Made by a program: the position numbers and the translations under genes
In this document: positions 12,256 through 23,416 of the stretch, in pieces
How positions within the stretch are numbered: position 1 is the first letter of the stretch
Layout of the letters: every line of letters starts with the position of its first letter
NCBI GenBank assembly: GCA_910574455.1
Contig: CAJSYZ010000004.1
Coordinates: 1,240,001-1,304,000 of the forward strand
Reading direction: 5' to 3'
DNA length: 64,000 bases
From: Trichaptum fuscoviolaceum
Taxonomy: Eukaryota > Basidiomycota > Agaricomycetes > Hymenochaetales > Trichaptaceae
The notes under the pieces: generated by a model
Told to the model about the DNA's origin: nothing
Databases searched by the model: none
Seen by the model: the letters and a program-made list of their open reading frames with translations, nothing else

Positions 12256-15200
12256 ATGCGAGGCCAACGCCCAGTCAAACGGGGACTCAGCAAGCGAGCT
12301 ATCGTCAAGACCGGTAGCGGAACGCACGGGATAGCGTCAAGCACTCGCTTGAATCCTCGAGATGCGAAATCCCGATTGGAGGAAGGAGCAGCGAAGCGCA
12401 AGGAAGAAGTTAGGGCTATGGACGCCTCTGATAGAGAGGCTACTCGCCTGATGATAGCGGATCGCTCTCGGCGATCGGACGCAATATTCGAGGGCTCGGA
12501 AGAAGACTCGTGCAATACGATACCCATGGGCGATGAAGGAATGTATTCGAGCCACGCAGGTGGGGAGGAATCCTTGCTTCCAGACTTGAGAGAGTCATGG
12601 TTTGGCTCAAAATTGTACGTTTGCTTTAGAGATTATTTTTTTAACTTCCATTCGTGTTCTTCGCATTCCTTTACCCGACCTCCACGCGCCTTCTTTCCGT
12701 TAGGACTGCCTTCTTCTTCTTATCGAGTCAAGCGATTCCACGCGTTTACCAATTCTATGTTCGAGGTTTGGTGAAAGAAGATTGACAATTGTATTTCAGG
12801 CCCGGAAAGCGACAGTTCAAGTACATGGACGATCGGACACGAAGAGACCGCACGCAAAAGAGGAATGATGCTTTTTCAAAGCAGACCCCTTTCCTTGTCG
12901 AAGCATTTCTCTGGCATCAACACCGGAAGGATGAAGATTTGGGTCCGGAGATCGCAGACGGCGAGCCATTTGAGATGACTGTGATAGGCTTGGATTGTGA
13001 GTTATCAGAGTCGTCTTGTCTTCGGAAACTAATATAGTCTAGGTTTTCAAATCAAAAAATTCAACCGACTGACGCACTCGCAATGCGTGAATGAAGATCT
13101 CCTTCGCCAAGGCTTTCTGGGTTCTGCGCCATGGACGCCGGCGTATGCGTTCTCAATCCAAGCTTTAGAAGATTTCCGTCAAAGCAACCGTGCGTGTCCC
13201 CGCTTCAGTATACAAGCAATGACGAAGAAGTTATGCTTGCAAAATAATGTGAGTCTAGATGACCTTCTCTATAACCTTCTCTAAGACAGCATACAGATTC
13301 CATTTGAACGACGTCTCAACCCGCATCTCCGGATCGCATTTGACGTCTATCTTGAAATTCAAAATGTTATCGACAATCGCATAGCGGCAGCCCTACAACG
13401 AGACAGCAAAAATTGGCGCGTCCGAAATATATGCCCCGCGTGTATGTACGAGCTTGAGGGCGAAGCTACACTTCGATATCGTCGGCTTTTTTGTATCGAT
13501 GGCAACAACTCGCTCAAAAGTGTGGACGACGCTCTGAAGAGTGGAGTCCCTCGAGATGACGATCGCGCAGGACGGAGGGATATCTGGGTCACGCAGGCAG
13601 AAGTAGATGTATTTGAGAAGGACAGTTGTCTTGAGGAGGAGGTGCGTATTAATTTTTATGATATTAAATGATATAACTAAGTCTAGTATAGCGAAGCGGA
13701 GAGAACAAAGAGGAAGACGCTGACTGGGATGACACGGATGAGGAGCTCGAATTTGACAATATAGCAAAGTCATCTCAACACGCGCGCAATGCTCGAGCAA
13801 AGCGATTGGCGAAACAGGATCAAGACAGTGGTATTATAGAGTGCAAGGAGCGCTGGGCAAATGCGGGGCCTGATGCCCGCAAAAAAATGTTTGGTATGTA
13901 CGCGGTTTCCGGAATTGTGGCATCTTTCTGTCGCCATGGGTTTTTGCTCCTTTTGTGTGATATGATTCGTTCGGGCGAACGGTGTGTGCCCTTTTTTTTG
14001 TTGGTCAGCTACTAATTTTTTTTGCCAGACGGAAATACCCTCTGGCAATAACAAAACGACTCATAGAAGAACACGGGGACGATATTGCCGTTGGTTACGA
14101 CATTGGCTGTACGTTTAACGCGACAGTCAAGCGAAGCAGCCTTGCCGACTTGGCTCTCAAGCACCGTCTTCGATATGTCGTAAATCTCTTCCACGGACAT
14201 GCGCACAACCGATTGTGCCAGGTAAATCATCTTCCACTTTATATTGAAGGCTTAGGTATAGAAGACTTCGAGGGCTGTGAACGCGCGTTCTCAGCATCAA
14301 ATGCAGTCGCGGCAAGTTCTCGCTTGTCCACTGCATTTCATCGAACGCAAGCTATCGAGCAGCACTTCATGTCCTGGGACGATGATAAGTATGCCGAGCT
14401 AAGTATGTTCTCTTATTCTCGAAAAAGACATTTTACTGAATATTCTTTTAGGTCAATTTATTTACAATAATTATAGACAGGCACTCGAAATCATCAACAC
14501 GAACCCCGGCTTTATATCTGCCGCGTGCGCGACTCTGGGTGTCCGTGAAGACGATTTCGAGACATTCCTTGAAGAGGAAAAGACGTACTTACAAGATTAC
14601 GTCGCGGACCAGCAGCGCCTCATCTTGATATCGAGTACGTAGCAGCGTTAGAGGAGCTAGTCAAACGACAGTAAGTGATTTCAAAAATTCTCTATAATTT
14701 GCAAAATTAATATGAAATACAGGGTGGCCCGAGATACGGCACGCTCGTTATTTGATATCGAAAATATTGCTTCAAATGGCCAATCGTCAAGTCAGGCCAT
14801 AATGGGCCGTCGCGCGGCCGCATACACCCTTGCCAGCGGGAAACTCGCAAAGTCCGAGCAACGGGTCCTTCTATCTGAACAGGCACTCGGAATCTTGGAG
14901 GTCGACCGCTGGACTGAGAAATCAGAACGTTGGTCAACTACCAAACGTTTTTTGCGGGAACGCGCCTACCGGCGCCAGTTAGATTATTTGGAACGGTTAG
15001 TGGTCCAACGATTAATGGAACTTACGAAAGTGAACATTAGTGGTACCGCCTACAAAATGAGGGCGCATATTTCTCAAGCCTTGAAGACTCGCTCGGCGAC
15101 AATCCGAAAGGCAGTCGACCGGTATAATATCCTTGCCGACGCAGTCAAGAAACCTCGAGTTCAGTATGCGAAGGTTGTCCAGTACTCTTTCCTTGGCGAA

Positions 15201-15722
15201 TTTGATTTGCTTCGTGACACCCGACACGATGTACCTTCAAAGACTTGGTCGAAGCCCTTATGCCGTGAGGCAATGGAAGCATATTTCAAGCTCAGATGTG
15301 CACGCGATGAGATCAAGAGGCTCGATATCGAGGCTCGACGCTTGGTGACACATCTGGTTGACGAACGAGAAATCTTCAAGATCGCGTACGAAGCCCTCAG
15401 AATCTCAAGTCCTATGCTTGCAGCCGAGCTCCTTAGAAGATGGCGCTATCGATCGGCGATGAACGAAGCTCATTTTGAGCGACTGCAGAAGCTGACGGAC
15501 CTGCCAGGGTGCACAGCAATAATAAAACCGGGTAAGCGAATAAATCATGTTTCAGCTCGAGACCATGATCTAGTATGCGCGGATCTTCCAGTTGCTCCTC
15601 AGGCAATAATGCGCGGTAGTGTAATGGAAGGGGACGAAGACGATGGGGAGGAGTTCGGGTTGCAATATGAGGAGGACGATGCAATAGCTTACAGTGACTT
15701 TATTGCAAGGGATGACTTGTAA
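12256..15722 (+). CDS. KDZ transposase, with a probable single-base frameshift in exon 7
   Basis: Eight exons: 12256-12614, 12800-12996, 13043-13248, 13297-13641, 13692-13981, 14029-14402, 14452-14670 and 14723-15722, about 1000 residues. Family blocks occur in order: FLGSAPWTPAYAF, a CPAC pair, LFCIDGNNSLK (catalytic Asp near residue 322), GIVASFCRHG, GYDIGC (Asp near 490), NLFHGHAHNRLCQ, ER-FSASNA-A, WD-DKY, then the C-terminal LERLVVQRL-EL and YKMRAHI-QAL-TRS helices. All exon joins agree in phase except that exon 7 is one base short: a frame change falls near 14620-14640, before the block EYVAALEELVKRQ. This points to a one-base deletion or a sequencing error. Role: DDE-type cut-and-paste transposition acting on the flanking inverted repeats, in the nucleus. 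Confidence 0.9.
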
Positions 15723-16699
15723 CCTCTAGTACTTGTAGACTATCTGTACATATTATAATACACACTATTATGTCTACACCTAGAATCGAAAAGTAGCCTG
15801 TCAAGAATTGGCTTGGAATGGCCACTTTTTTATTGACGAAGTTCAAATATGCAACTTGATAATCAAGATCGAAACAAAGGTAACTTAGATTCTCACTTTA
15901 ACTATCAGAACACGGATTCACTATGATTTTTGTCCCTAGAAATAGAATAAATGTGTTCGAAAGTCAAGCTATCGAATTGGACAAGTTATCTGGGTCTAAT
16001 GTCCTTGAACACTGATTAAGCACTCGTTCAATACTTGATGCTGTACGAAACAGGTCACATTATTGAAGTCAAGTAATAGATAGACGAGGACAGCGAGTAG
16101 ATTTAAGGAACTATCATGTAACACTACTCGAGGGTCTTGAGTGTGGGGAGAACTAAGAAACGAACGTGCGAGTGTTAGTATGTACACCAACTTGAATCAT
16201 TACATTACGAGACTTCAAGTTGCAGCACAGGTAAGATCGTTACCTATGTTCATGTTACTTATACTTCTCATTCATGTTCGAAAATGGTAGACCTTGTAAT
16301 CAGCTTGTATTTCTTGGCTTATCCTTTGAGCTTGAGTTCTATGCCAATGTACGATTGTCGTACGCATTCTTGCATCTTGCGTCTGTGGTGGGTTTTGAAT
16401 CTTCGACTTCTACCAGATTGGTTTCTGAACGCTAATCGATCAATTTTGATGTTCTAAGGAGCTTTTATATATATTATAGCTTACCTGGATATTTTATATG
16501 ATATTGGAGAGTGCTCGAAACTTGCAGATTAGACATTGTGAATATATTTCTGTCATTCTGTTGGGTATATGCAGTCCCTGAAAATGCCAGAATTAGTAAT
16601 TAATTACGTTATCAAACAAGCAATCACAACGTGTTCCATTATTGTCTTCACTGTCGTCGATCAGAGATCACCATCACAGCCATACTGTGAATTCAAACC
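15723..16699. other. KDZ element spacer between transposase and second gene
   Basis: About 980 AT-rich bases with no recognised gene. It should contain the transposase 3' end and the promoter of the gene at 16700. Confidence 0.5.
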
Positions 16700-18279
16700 A
16701 TGCCGCAGGTAAGCTTTTTAACTCTCTTTTCATGAAAAAGACTCCACTAACCCTCTTAAACAGTCTGGTAAAGCCGTCAAAATTCAAGTTCCCCAGGTCA
16801 AGTTGGACTGGGAGTCGATCGAAACTGTCCGCAAGGGCCTTGGGTGTCCTCCGCCATCGACAATCTTCGGGAACTCGCTGGCAAACCTGGCCTTCGAGGA
16901 TACCGACATGGACACGCGCATGCTTGCAGCATCGCGCGCATTTATCAATTCGGGGATCTCAGAAGGCCCTATGGCTGTTGAAGGGGGGGGCTCAGTGCAT
17001 GCGATGCCTGACTGGTACGATCCGTACCTTGCGAGAGATATTAGGAAGGACGTGGCGGACGCAGTGAGTTTCTTATTATGATATTTTTTTTTCGAACCTG
17101 ATTCTGCTTCTAGTGTACTGCTCTTGACCGAGTGTCGGGCGGTATGACGCTTGTCTTCCACTACGACGGAAGAGTTGAGAAAGGATTCCAGTTGTCGGTC
17201 TCGAATGCCTTTTTCAATCAGTATATCACTCCGGCAATGTTTCGAGCTCATAAGGCTGAGCTGAAGGGGCCTTCTGAGCTCATGTCCTGGATTTTCATGA
17301 ACAAGATCATGCCCGTCATAATGGACTCGAAAACGCGCCGTTTACTACAAATCAAGGCTACGTACGACAACACGGGCGGTGGGCTCGAACGTCCCTTACT
17401 AAGCCATTCTGCCCCAGTCCTCCCCCGTGGAATCGTCGACAAATATCACAGCAATCTTGTTTCTTCTCGAGCTGTCTTCCCTCCGGCGGAGCTGCAGGAC
17501 ATGATCAACAAGGCGATCTCGTTTTGTGGCACGTCGGCAAATCGTGGTTGTACTAAGCCCGCAAGGCTACCTTATCCGCCTAATTCCAGCAGTTCAATAG
17601 AAGATGATCACGTCACTCGAAGTCCGTCCAAGATGGCCTCACAAAGCAAAGTCGCGTCGTCTGCGTCTGCGATGAGGTTCTCCCCTGGTCCTTCGCGCCT
17701 CGAGTCAAGCAAGACTCGTGTCGCGAAGAGCCCTTCCAAGTTGACCAAGGGTCTCTCGTTCAGCAAGTCCACCAGCCATCCATCCATCCATCCATCCATC
17801 CATCCTGCAACCCAGACAAACTCGTCTGTCATCTCGAGTGGTAGTCGCATTCACGTCTTACCGGCATTCCCTTCCACAATGCAACCGAGTTGCATGTTTC
17901 CATCTCTGCTGTCCCACTCAACTCGAACCCAGCCGCGTCGAGAGAAATCATCAAGGAAACAGGCGAAAGTGTTGGCGGTTTCACGGGTCTCTGGGTTGAC
18001 GCTTTTGGAGCTGTCCTGCCACCCCACATCAATCTCCATATTCGCAAGACACTCAACGGGTCAATAAACGAGAGCAGCTGGGTGCGGCAATTTGAAGCAT
18101 TCCATATGCTTTTCTCCGACTCAGTCGATGGGTCGTCTACATTGATAAGTTCCCTTTTAAATGCTCTCAAGATCGATTACTCAAACTACAAGATAGTTCG
18201 CGCGTATGAACAAAGTTTGAACGGTCTGAGTGACGATGAGGCCGAAGATGATGAAAGCGATGGAATTGAGTTGGCATGA
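16700..18279 (+). CDS. KDZ element accessory gene 2, unknown function
   Basis: Exons 16700-16708, 16764-17063, 17114-17840 and 17933-18279 join in frame to about 460 residues. I do not recognise the family. The first half looks globular (blocks LDWESIETVRKGLGCPP, MTLVFHYDGRVEKGF). The middle is Ser/Lys/Pro-rich, with KSPSKL-type motifs and a Ser-Ile-His-Pro repeat encoded by a tetranucleotide tract. The C-terminus is again ordered (GLWVDAFGAVLPPHIN) and ends in an acidic tail. The third intron (17841-17932) is inferred from the frame change and could instead reflect slippage in the ATCC tract. No TET/JBP, methyltransferase or nuclease motif was seen. Its place between the inverted repeats and on the transposase strand makes it element cargo or a mobility helper. 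Confidence 0.65.
17775..17806 (+). repeat. (ATCC)n microsatellite inside a coding exon
   Basis: About seven tandem copies of the tetranucleotide within exon 3 of accessory gene 2, read as Ser-Ile-His-Pro units. A change of one unit would shift the frame, so this is a likely mutation hotspot. Confidence 0.85.
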
Positions 18280-18844
18280 TTGTGGTAATGGTACGTCCTC
18301 TTAGCCCGGGCCTCTTATCCTATGCTAATATCTGCATTGACTTTAGTTTTCCATCAAATCCTCTTCCTCCCTTCTTCCTAGATCGGTGTTCCTATTCAAG
18401 GTTTTTCACAGTTGAGTTGGTGAGGTCGGCAATGGAGTACGGAGCTCTGAAAGAGTGGCTATGGGACTTGATGAGTATATTGTCATGTTGAAGCTCGCGT
18501 GTATTTTAGATAGATATGATGTAGTTTCAGTCTTTGACTGGCTTGATAACAGAGTTGCTCTGTCGATTAACAGAGACTCCATTGACTGGCGGAAACCGCC
18601 ATAGAGAGTGTGTTATTGCCGTTGTCTACTATGGTTGTCACTTCAGTCTTTCTGTTAAATGCTGTGTGTTGAACAAGAGGACGAAGGGAAGTATAGATGT
18701 GTAAGACCGTGTTATGTGTTGTCTTGTCAAATTCTGAATTAGGTGAATATATGCACTTTGTTCCTATCACTTGGTGTGATTGCAATTTCAAGAAAATCGG
18801 AAGAAAATATTAGCCGAGTTAAACTTCTCTTCTTTCACTGCGAC
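18280..18844. other. KDZ element spacer between accessory genes
   Basis: 565 bases with no recognised gene; likely terminator of gene 2 and promoter of gene 3. Confidence 0.45.
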
Positions 18845-21467
18845 ATGGCTCGCTTTCGTCTTCAGCCTAAGGCTCGAAAGCCTCGAGCAAAAATCAGCAA
18901 AGAGGAGCGTAAATCAAGGTTATTGGCCCAGCAGCAGACTCGAAGCAACATTACACTGGACATAATCGCTTTTCAACAACAGATTGCAGAGGCATCACAT
19001 AATATTGCAAGTAAATACGGAAAGACTCCGTTGTCTATTCTGCAGCGTTTGCACGCTGGAAGCCGCAAGACTTTGTTGCATAAAGGGAAGCCCACTTACA
19101 CAGCATGGCATGCCTTCTGCAGTTACGAGACTAAAGCTTCTAATAATGGTGCTGTCGAGATCCCGGGCTCCTTTTCCCATTTCCCGCACTTTCCCGCCAA
19201 GGATCCCGACATGAGCAGACAAACCCGCGGGGAGAATCCCGCCATTGGATTCCCCGCGCGAAACCTCATTCCCGAATCGCACGATCCCATGCTCACGTGA
19301 CTTATCCCGCACCAACGTCCCGGCAACCATGCACGCATACGCACACTCATTTACGACGACCCGCCACGGCACACGTACATTCACTTATCAACATACGCTC
19401 ATTAATCCGTTAGTACCTCAAGGTGACGACCTGCAACAGTCTGGCATACCTAGTCTGGCTAGTCGCGGCCCCGGACCGGACGCTGACGTCCACGGACAGG
19501 CCGTAGCCATCTGGAGAGACGGGATAGACATGCCTAGCAGTGCGGTCGTAGCATGTATCGTTTGTAGTAGATAGGTGCGCATTGCGCAAGGACACTTAGC
19601 GTAGATTAACTATACAGTCTTTACGAAGTAGATAAATAGCTGTAGGCATCGTAAGGAGCACCCCACTTTTGACCTCTTGTGGAGTGCTTCCTTAGGTGCG
19701 ATCTCTCTCTTTTCTCCTGTGTAGTTAGTTGCGCAATACTTACTTGTGGAGTGCTTCCTTAGGGATCCGCTTACTTGACGTTCAAAGCAGTGAAGAGTCC
19801 TAGCTGGCCTTGAGAATCCCGCGACGCGCCTGGATAGAATCCCGCGCGTTTCCCGCCTGAATTCCCACGCTCGTTCCCAGTCGCGAATCCAGATTCCCGA
19901 ACGCGGGTTCTTGTCGCGAATTCCAGTTTCCCGAAACTGTTTCCCGCAACAATTCCCGACGGTCGTAACAGGTGCGCAGTTTGCCTTTCGATTGGCTCGG
20001 TGGCTGATCATCGTCACTTATTTTAGACAAGGCTGTGGGAGAAAAGTCGTCGGTCGTCGACTCGCAAGCCTTACGTGCAGGTTACAACCTCCTCTCAAGC
20101 GAGGAGAAGGAAGCACTACTCAAGAAGTTCGAAAATGAGAAGGAAACATTCTCCAAAGCTATTCGAGTTTCGCCGGGCTCAAAGGTGAAGGATGCAAGCG
20201 ATACAATGAAGCAGGTTGGGTTCATGGTGAGTTCTGTCCATCTTGTCTCTATCTACGACATGCTCATTATTGCTTCAGCTCGAAGGCCTCACCTCGCGAT
20301 GCAACACTCGCTCTGTTGTTATGACAGTCAGAGGTGACTCGTCATTCAACATGAATCCGTATATTTGGACGTCCGGTCCAGAAACGAGCGATTTCTTTGC
20401 GAAGGTCGCAAACATTGACCTCACCCAAGTAGCCATGGAACTCGAAGGATATTCAGTTGGCGGTGGGACGACAACAGGGGCGGCGAAAAGCTATAAGGAA
20501 ATGGTCAATAATCTTTCAGCTGAGGCGTCGTCCTTGATTCTGAATGGCCTAAGTGCGTATGCAGTTTCTCTTTCCTTCGAATGTATTGCTGACTTTTCTT
20601 ATAGAATCTATCACCGAAAACTCGTGTAAGCGCATGAACTATGCCAACTATATCGGTGATATAGTTTTGCGGCACTCAGTCATTCTCGATGGATGGCCTT
20701 TCCCCACCATGAAAAACCCATCCAAACTGGGTGGAAATTTGGTCGACCTTCGAACACTCCTTGAAGCTCTTCGTTCGGACCCGCCAACCTGCTATTGGCG
20801 CGATGTGACCGCTGAGGAGATTGAGATATTCAAGAGCAAGCACGAAGCAGCTCCTCAAAAACAACGGAAGCGACGAACGGACGCAGGCAAGAAGAGAGCC
20901 GCAGACGAGGACGCTGAAGACACAGACAAAGAGAACGACGATCGCTCTGTGCAGGCAGGAGAAGTAGCTAAGAAGCCTCGCGCGAAGAAGGCACGCATAT
21001 CTGTGCAACCTGAAGCTCAGCAAGTAGCGATCAGCGCAACCGGCCCTTCGATCTCGAGTCCGCGCGCGACGCCGTCTGGTTCTACCATCTCCGGTCCGCG
21101 CACGACACCGTCTGGTTCTACCGTCCCAAATCCCGCATCTATCGCATTCGACCCTCTTGGTACATCGAGTCCTGCTGCGACGCACACGACGCCGTCTGGT
21201 TCTCTGATCCCATTTGGATCGCTAACGATGCTGGGTTCCCAGCAGAGTTCAGTCTCTCTGCCTTTTCCCTCCGCACCGCCGTCTGGTTCTCCCGCCCTTT
21301 TCGGCACCCTTTCACTTCCTGGATCTGTCGCAGGCGGATCTTACAACCCATTTGATCCCTTGTCCCTTCCGAGTGGGAGCGACATCTTTAATTCATTTGA
21401 TGAGAACGATCTCAGGCTTCAAATTTCCCTTCTCTCTTTCCCGGCCCCGGAGGACCTTCTAACTTAG
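18845..21467 (+). CDS. KDZ element accessory gene 3, nuclear-type protein of unknown function
   Basis: Exons 18845-19148, 20027-20226, 20279-20552 and 20605-21467 join in frame to 546 residues. The N-terminus is very basic (RLQPKARKPRAK). It is followed by a Gln-rich helix, a TAWHAFCSYET segment reminiscent of HMG-like proteins, and LLSSEEKEALLKKFE. The central block NYANYIGDIVLRHSVILDGWPFP, given here only for position (about residues 268-290), and a CYWRDVT segment resemble proteins common in Agaricomycete transposon-rich regions; this is from memory. The C-terminal part has a Lys/Arg-rich stretch (KKPRAKKARIS), a likely nuclear signal, then repeats of TPSGST. Intron 1 is 878 bases and holds a separate repeat-bearing insertion. 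DNA binding is inferred. Confidence 0.65.
19149..20026 (+). mobile_element. Nested insertion within intron 1 of KDZ accessory gene 3
   Basis: All other introns in the element are about 45-70 bases except intron 1 of the transposase; this one is 878. Both ends carry clusters of TTCCCGC/ATCCCGC words (19150-19325 and 19810-19970) in the same orientation, while the middle has a different composition. A CTTGTGGAGTGCTTCCTTAGG direct repeat occurs twice about 67 bases apart (19676 and 19743). I take it as an unclassified non-coding insertion into a former short intron. The family is unknown and exact ends are not defined. Confidence 0.55.
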
Positions 21468-21767
21468 ACTCTTATAATCTAAATCTTGATTTTTAACTTA
21501 GACATTTGATTGGATACTTATGATTAATATAATCACCCAATTCTGTTCCGAACCTCTCGATGAATTCGCGACTGGCTTGCGAGTCTACCTCAATACCACG
21601 TTAGAGTAAATTGCAAATTATTGTATATAATTATTCTAATTCTATCAATATATACAACTAGTTCTATAAATTACGACCCCATACGTGCAGAAACCATAAG
21701 ATTTGAATGCGTTGTTGTCGAGATACGGGCTTGCGGCGCTGGGAGGGAGGGAGGTGCGGGACTTAGA
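21468..21767. other. KDZ element 3' subterminal region
   Basis: 300 AT-rich bases between accessory gene 3 and the right inverted repeat; no gene recognised. Confidence 0.5.
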
Positions 21768-22053
21768 GGCGCGTCGGGGTAGGGCAACCGGGTCACCGGT
21801 TGTAGACACAACCGGTGACCCTTAGACCCTGGAGTGAGGGACCGGCGGTGTATACACACCGGTGACCGGAAGGACCCTTGCCAGGGTCCTAGCTGTCACC
21901 TGGCCGAATAGCTCGAGATCTATAGAAGGTCTCGAGCTATTGGGCCAGGTATTAAAACACTTACCCCTCAGCCAAACCCCAAGCACATTTGCCCGGTCAC
22001 CTCTCGGTGGTGTCCAGGCACTTGTGCTTCAGTCCTTGGGTTCATTAGGTGGT
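21768..22053 (-). repeat. Right terminal inverted repeat of the KDZ element
   Basis: Inverted copy of 11133-11417, with the same palindromes. It ends in GGTGGT immediately before the CTGA duplication at 22054-22057. Confidence 0.9.
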
Positions 22054-22213
22054 CTGAACTTCAAGTTGATCAAACCTTGAACTTGAAGTAATAATTGAAT
22101 TAGCGGAAAGAAATCATGAAGCTTATGACATACTGAAGCTCGAAGGCACCTTCCACATACATGTATGCCCCGGATCAGTCCAATCTGCTTGTGGTGATCG
22201 AGCTACTGTTACG

Positions 22214-23416
22214 CTACGTCAATGATATTAAGCCAATCGTTTGAATCTGGATTCTCTTCGAGTGCTCGACCAGTCTAATCCATGCGGGTTCGGGGTCGTC
22301 CATTCTGCGCTTTGCAATCCACTTCTTCACGTCTTCCATACTAACCCCCGCCTGCCTCAGTACGTCGACAATCCTTACCTCGTGTGTGAGTGCCTCGAGT
22401 GGCTTGAAAGATAGGTAGGGAAAGGCACACGTACACCAACATATATTTGGGGTCTAACTCTTTCTCAAGAGCTTCCGCCGTGCTGAATTCGACGAAACAC
22501 ATAGGTAGGAGGAGGTCCTCCCTTACGAGCATATTTCCGCCGTGGAAATCTTCATGAGAAATACCGCACGCTCCTATGTTATAGATTCCGGAGGCCATTG
22601 ATTCTGCCTGAGGAGAGACGACAACTCGGAAACGGTTCGCCATTGTATGAGCGTATTTTACTCACGATATCCATTTGCATTTCTGGAGAGCAGTCCTTGT
22701 GAGATCTTTTTCGGCTTTGAATCCACTGACGACTTCCATAACATGCACAAATGATATTTCTCGAGTAGAAATAGCGCACTAGAACCAAAGGTCAGGATTG
22801 AGAGTGAAATAAAGCTGCAGATTAATCACCTGAAAGAATCTAAGCGACCGAGGTACCTCTCACCCTTAGATTAAGTTAAGTATATCGGGAAGGCGAGTAA
22901 ATGTATCTAATAAGCTGACCTTGCAGATAATGCATTTGAGCGTAGGACCAAGACTCATTCTTGGCCCGCAGAGGACTTGTTGCCTAGCTTTCCCGCTGAA
23001 CTTGCAGGAGCTCTTCTGCAAAAGGGAACTGGCTTTGAATATAGCTTTATAGCGACGTCGGCCTCTGTCCCTTTGTACCTGATCTTTGCCTTCCATACCT
23101 GGCCCCACTTATCCTCATCCGTGTGCAGTGGTGAAGTCAGCTGAGATTCTAGCTCAACGGCTGCTTCCTTCGTAAACGCTTCGAATAGTAGAGGTTTCAG
23201 CACCGCTCGGTATCCATTGTTGGTGATTTGCTCGTGACGAGTAGTGTAATTCTATCGATGGAGGATGTCCATCTGTGGCGGTTTTGTGACGAAGAGGTTG
23301 CGTAGTAGTGGGTTCCGTTGAGATTGCAAGCGATCAAGAAATTTCAACAATTCTTCGTTAGTGGCCGGAAATTTTGCATCTCTCTTGAAGAATATTCCAT
23401 CCTCGGGGAGCCACAT
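22214..23416 (-). pseudogene. Protein-kinase-like gene, broken copy B
   Basis: Aligns along its whole length with the intact gene at 39428-40693, from the MWLPEDGIFFKRD start at 23416 to a shifted C-terminus at 22214. The tryptophan codon after ILHR is TAG (near 23246). Two further frameshifts lie after the ADVAIKLYS block (near 23020) and in the C-terminal WIRLVE segment (near 22270). The catalytic loop is still readable as HEDFHGGN, so it decayed less than copy A. It starts only ~160 bases beyond the KDZ right end. Confidence 0.75.

Larger units (their letters stand above)
11133..22053 (+). mobile_element. Complete KDZ-superfamily DNA transposon (Kyakuja/Dileera/Zisupton type)
   Basis: A 10.9 kb unit is bounded by ~286 bp terminal inverted repeats whose outer ends read ACCACCTAATG on both sides. 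It is flanked by the direct duplication CTGA (11129-11132 and 22054-22057). Inside, all on the plus strand, are an eight-exon KDZ transposase (12256-15722) and two accessory genes (16700-18279, 18845-21467). The two repeats are nearly identical, implying fairly recent insertion. The transposase carries one frameshift, so the copy may now be non-autonomous. KDZ elements are known in fungi from Iyer and colleagues (2014), where many carry TET/JBP genes; none is seen here. Confidence 0.9.

Noticed and set aside
19340..19790. Solo LTR of a retrotransposon inside the nested insertion
   Set aside because: A short direct repeat and a promoter-like stretch are present, but no TG...CA ends with a target duplication could be fixed.
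16700..21467. TET/JBP dioxygenase cargo in the KDZ element
   Set aside because: I looked for the His-x-Asp...His iron-binding pattern expected from published KDZ-TET pairs and found none in either accessory gene.
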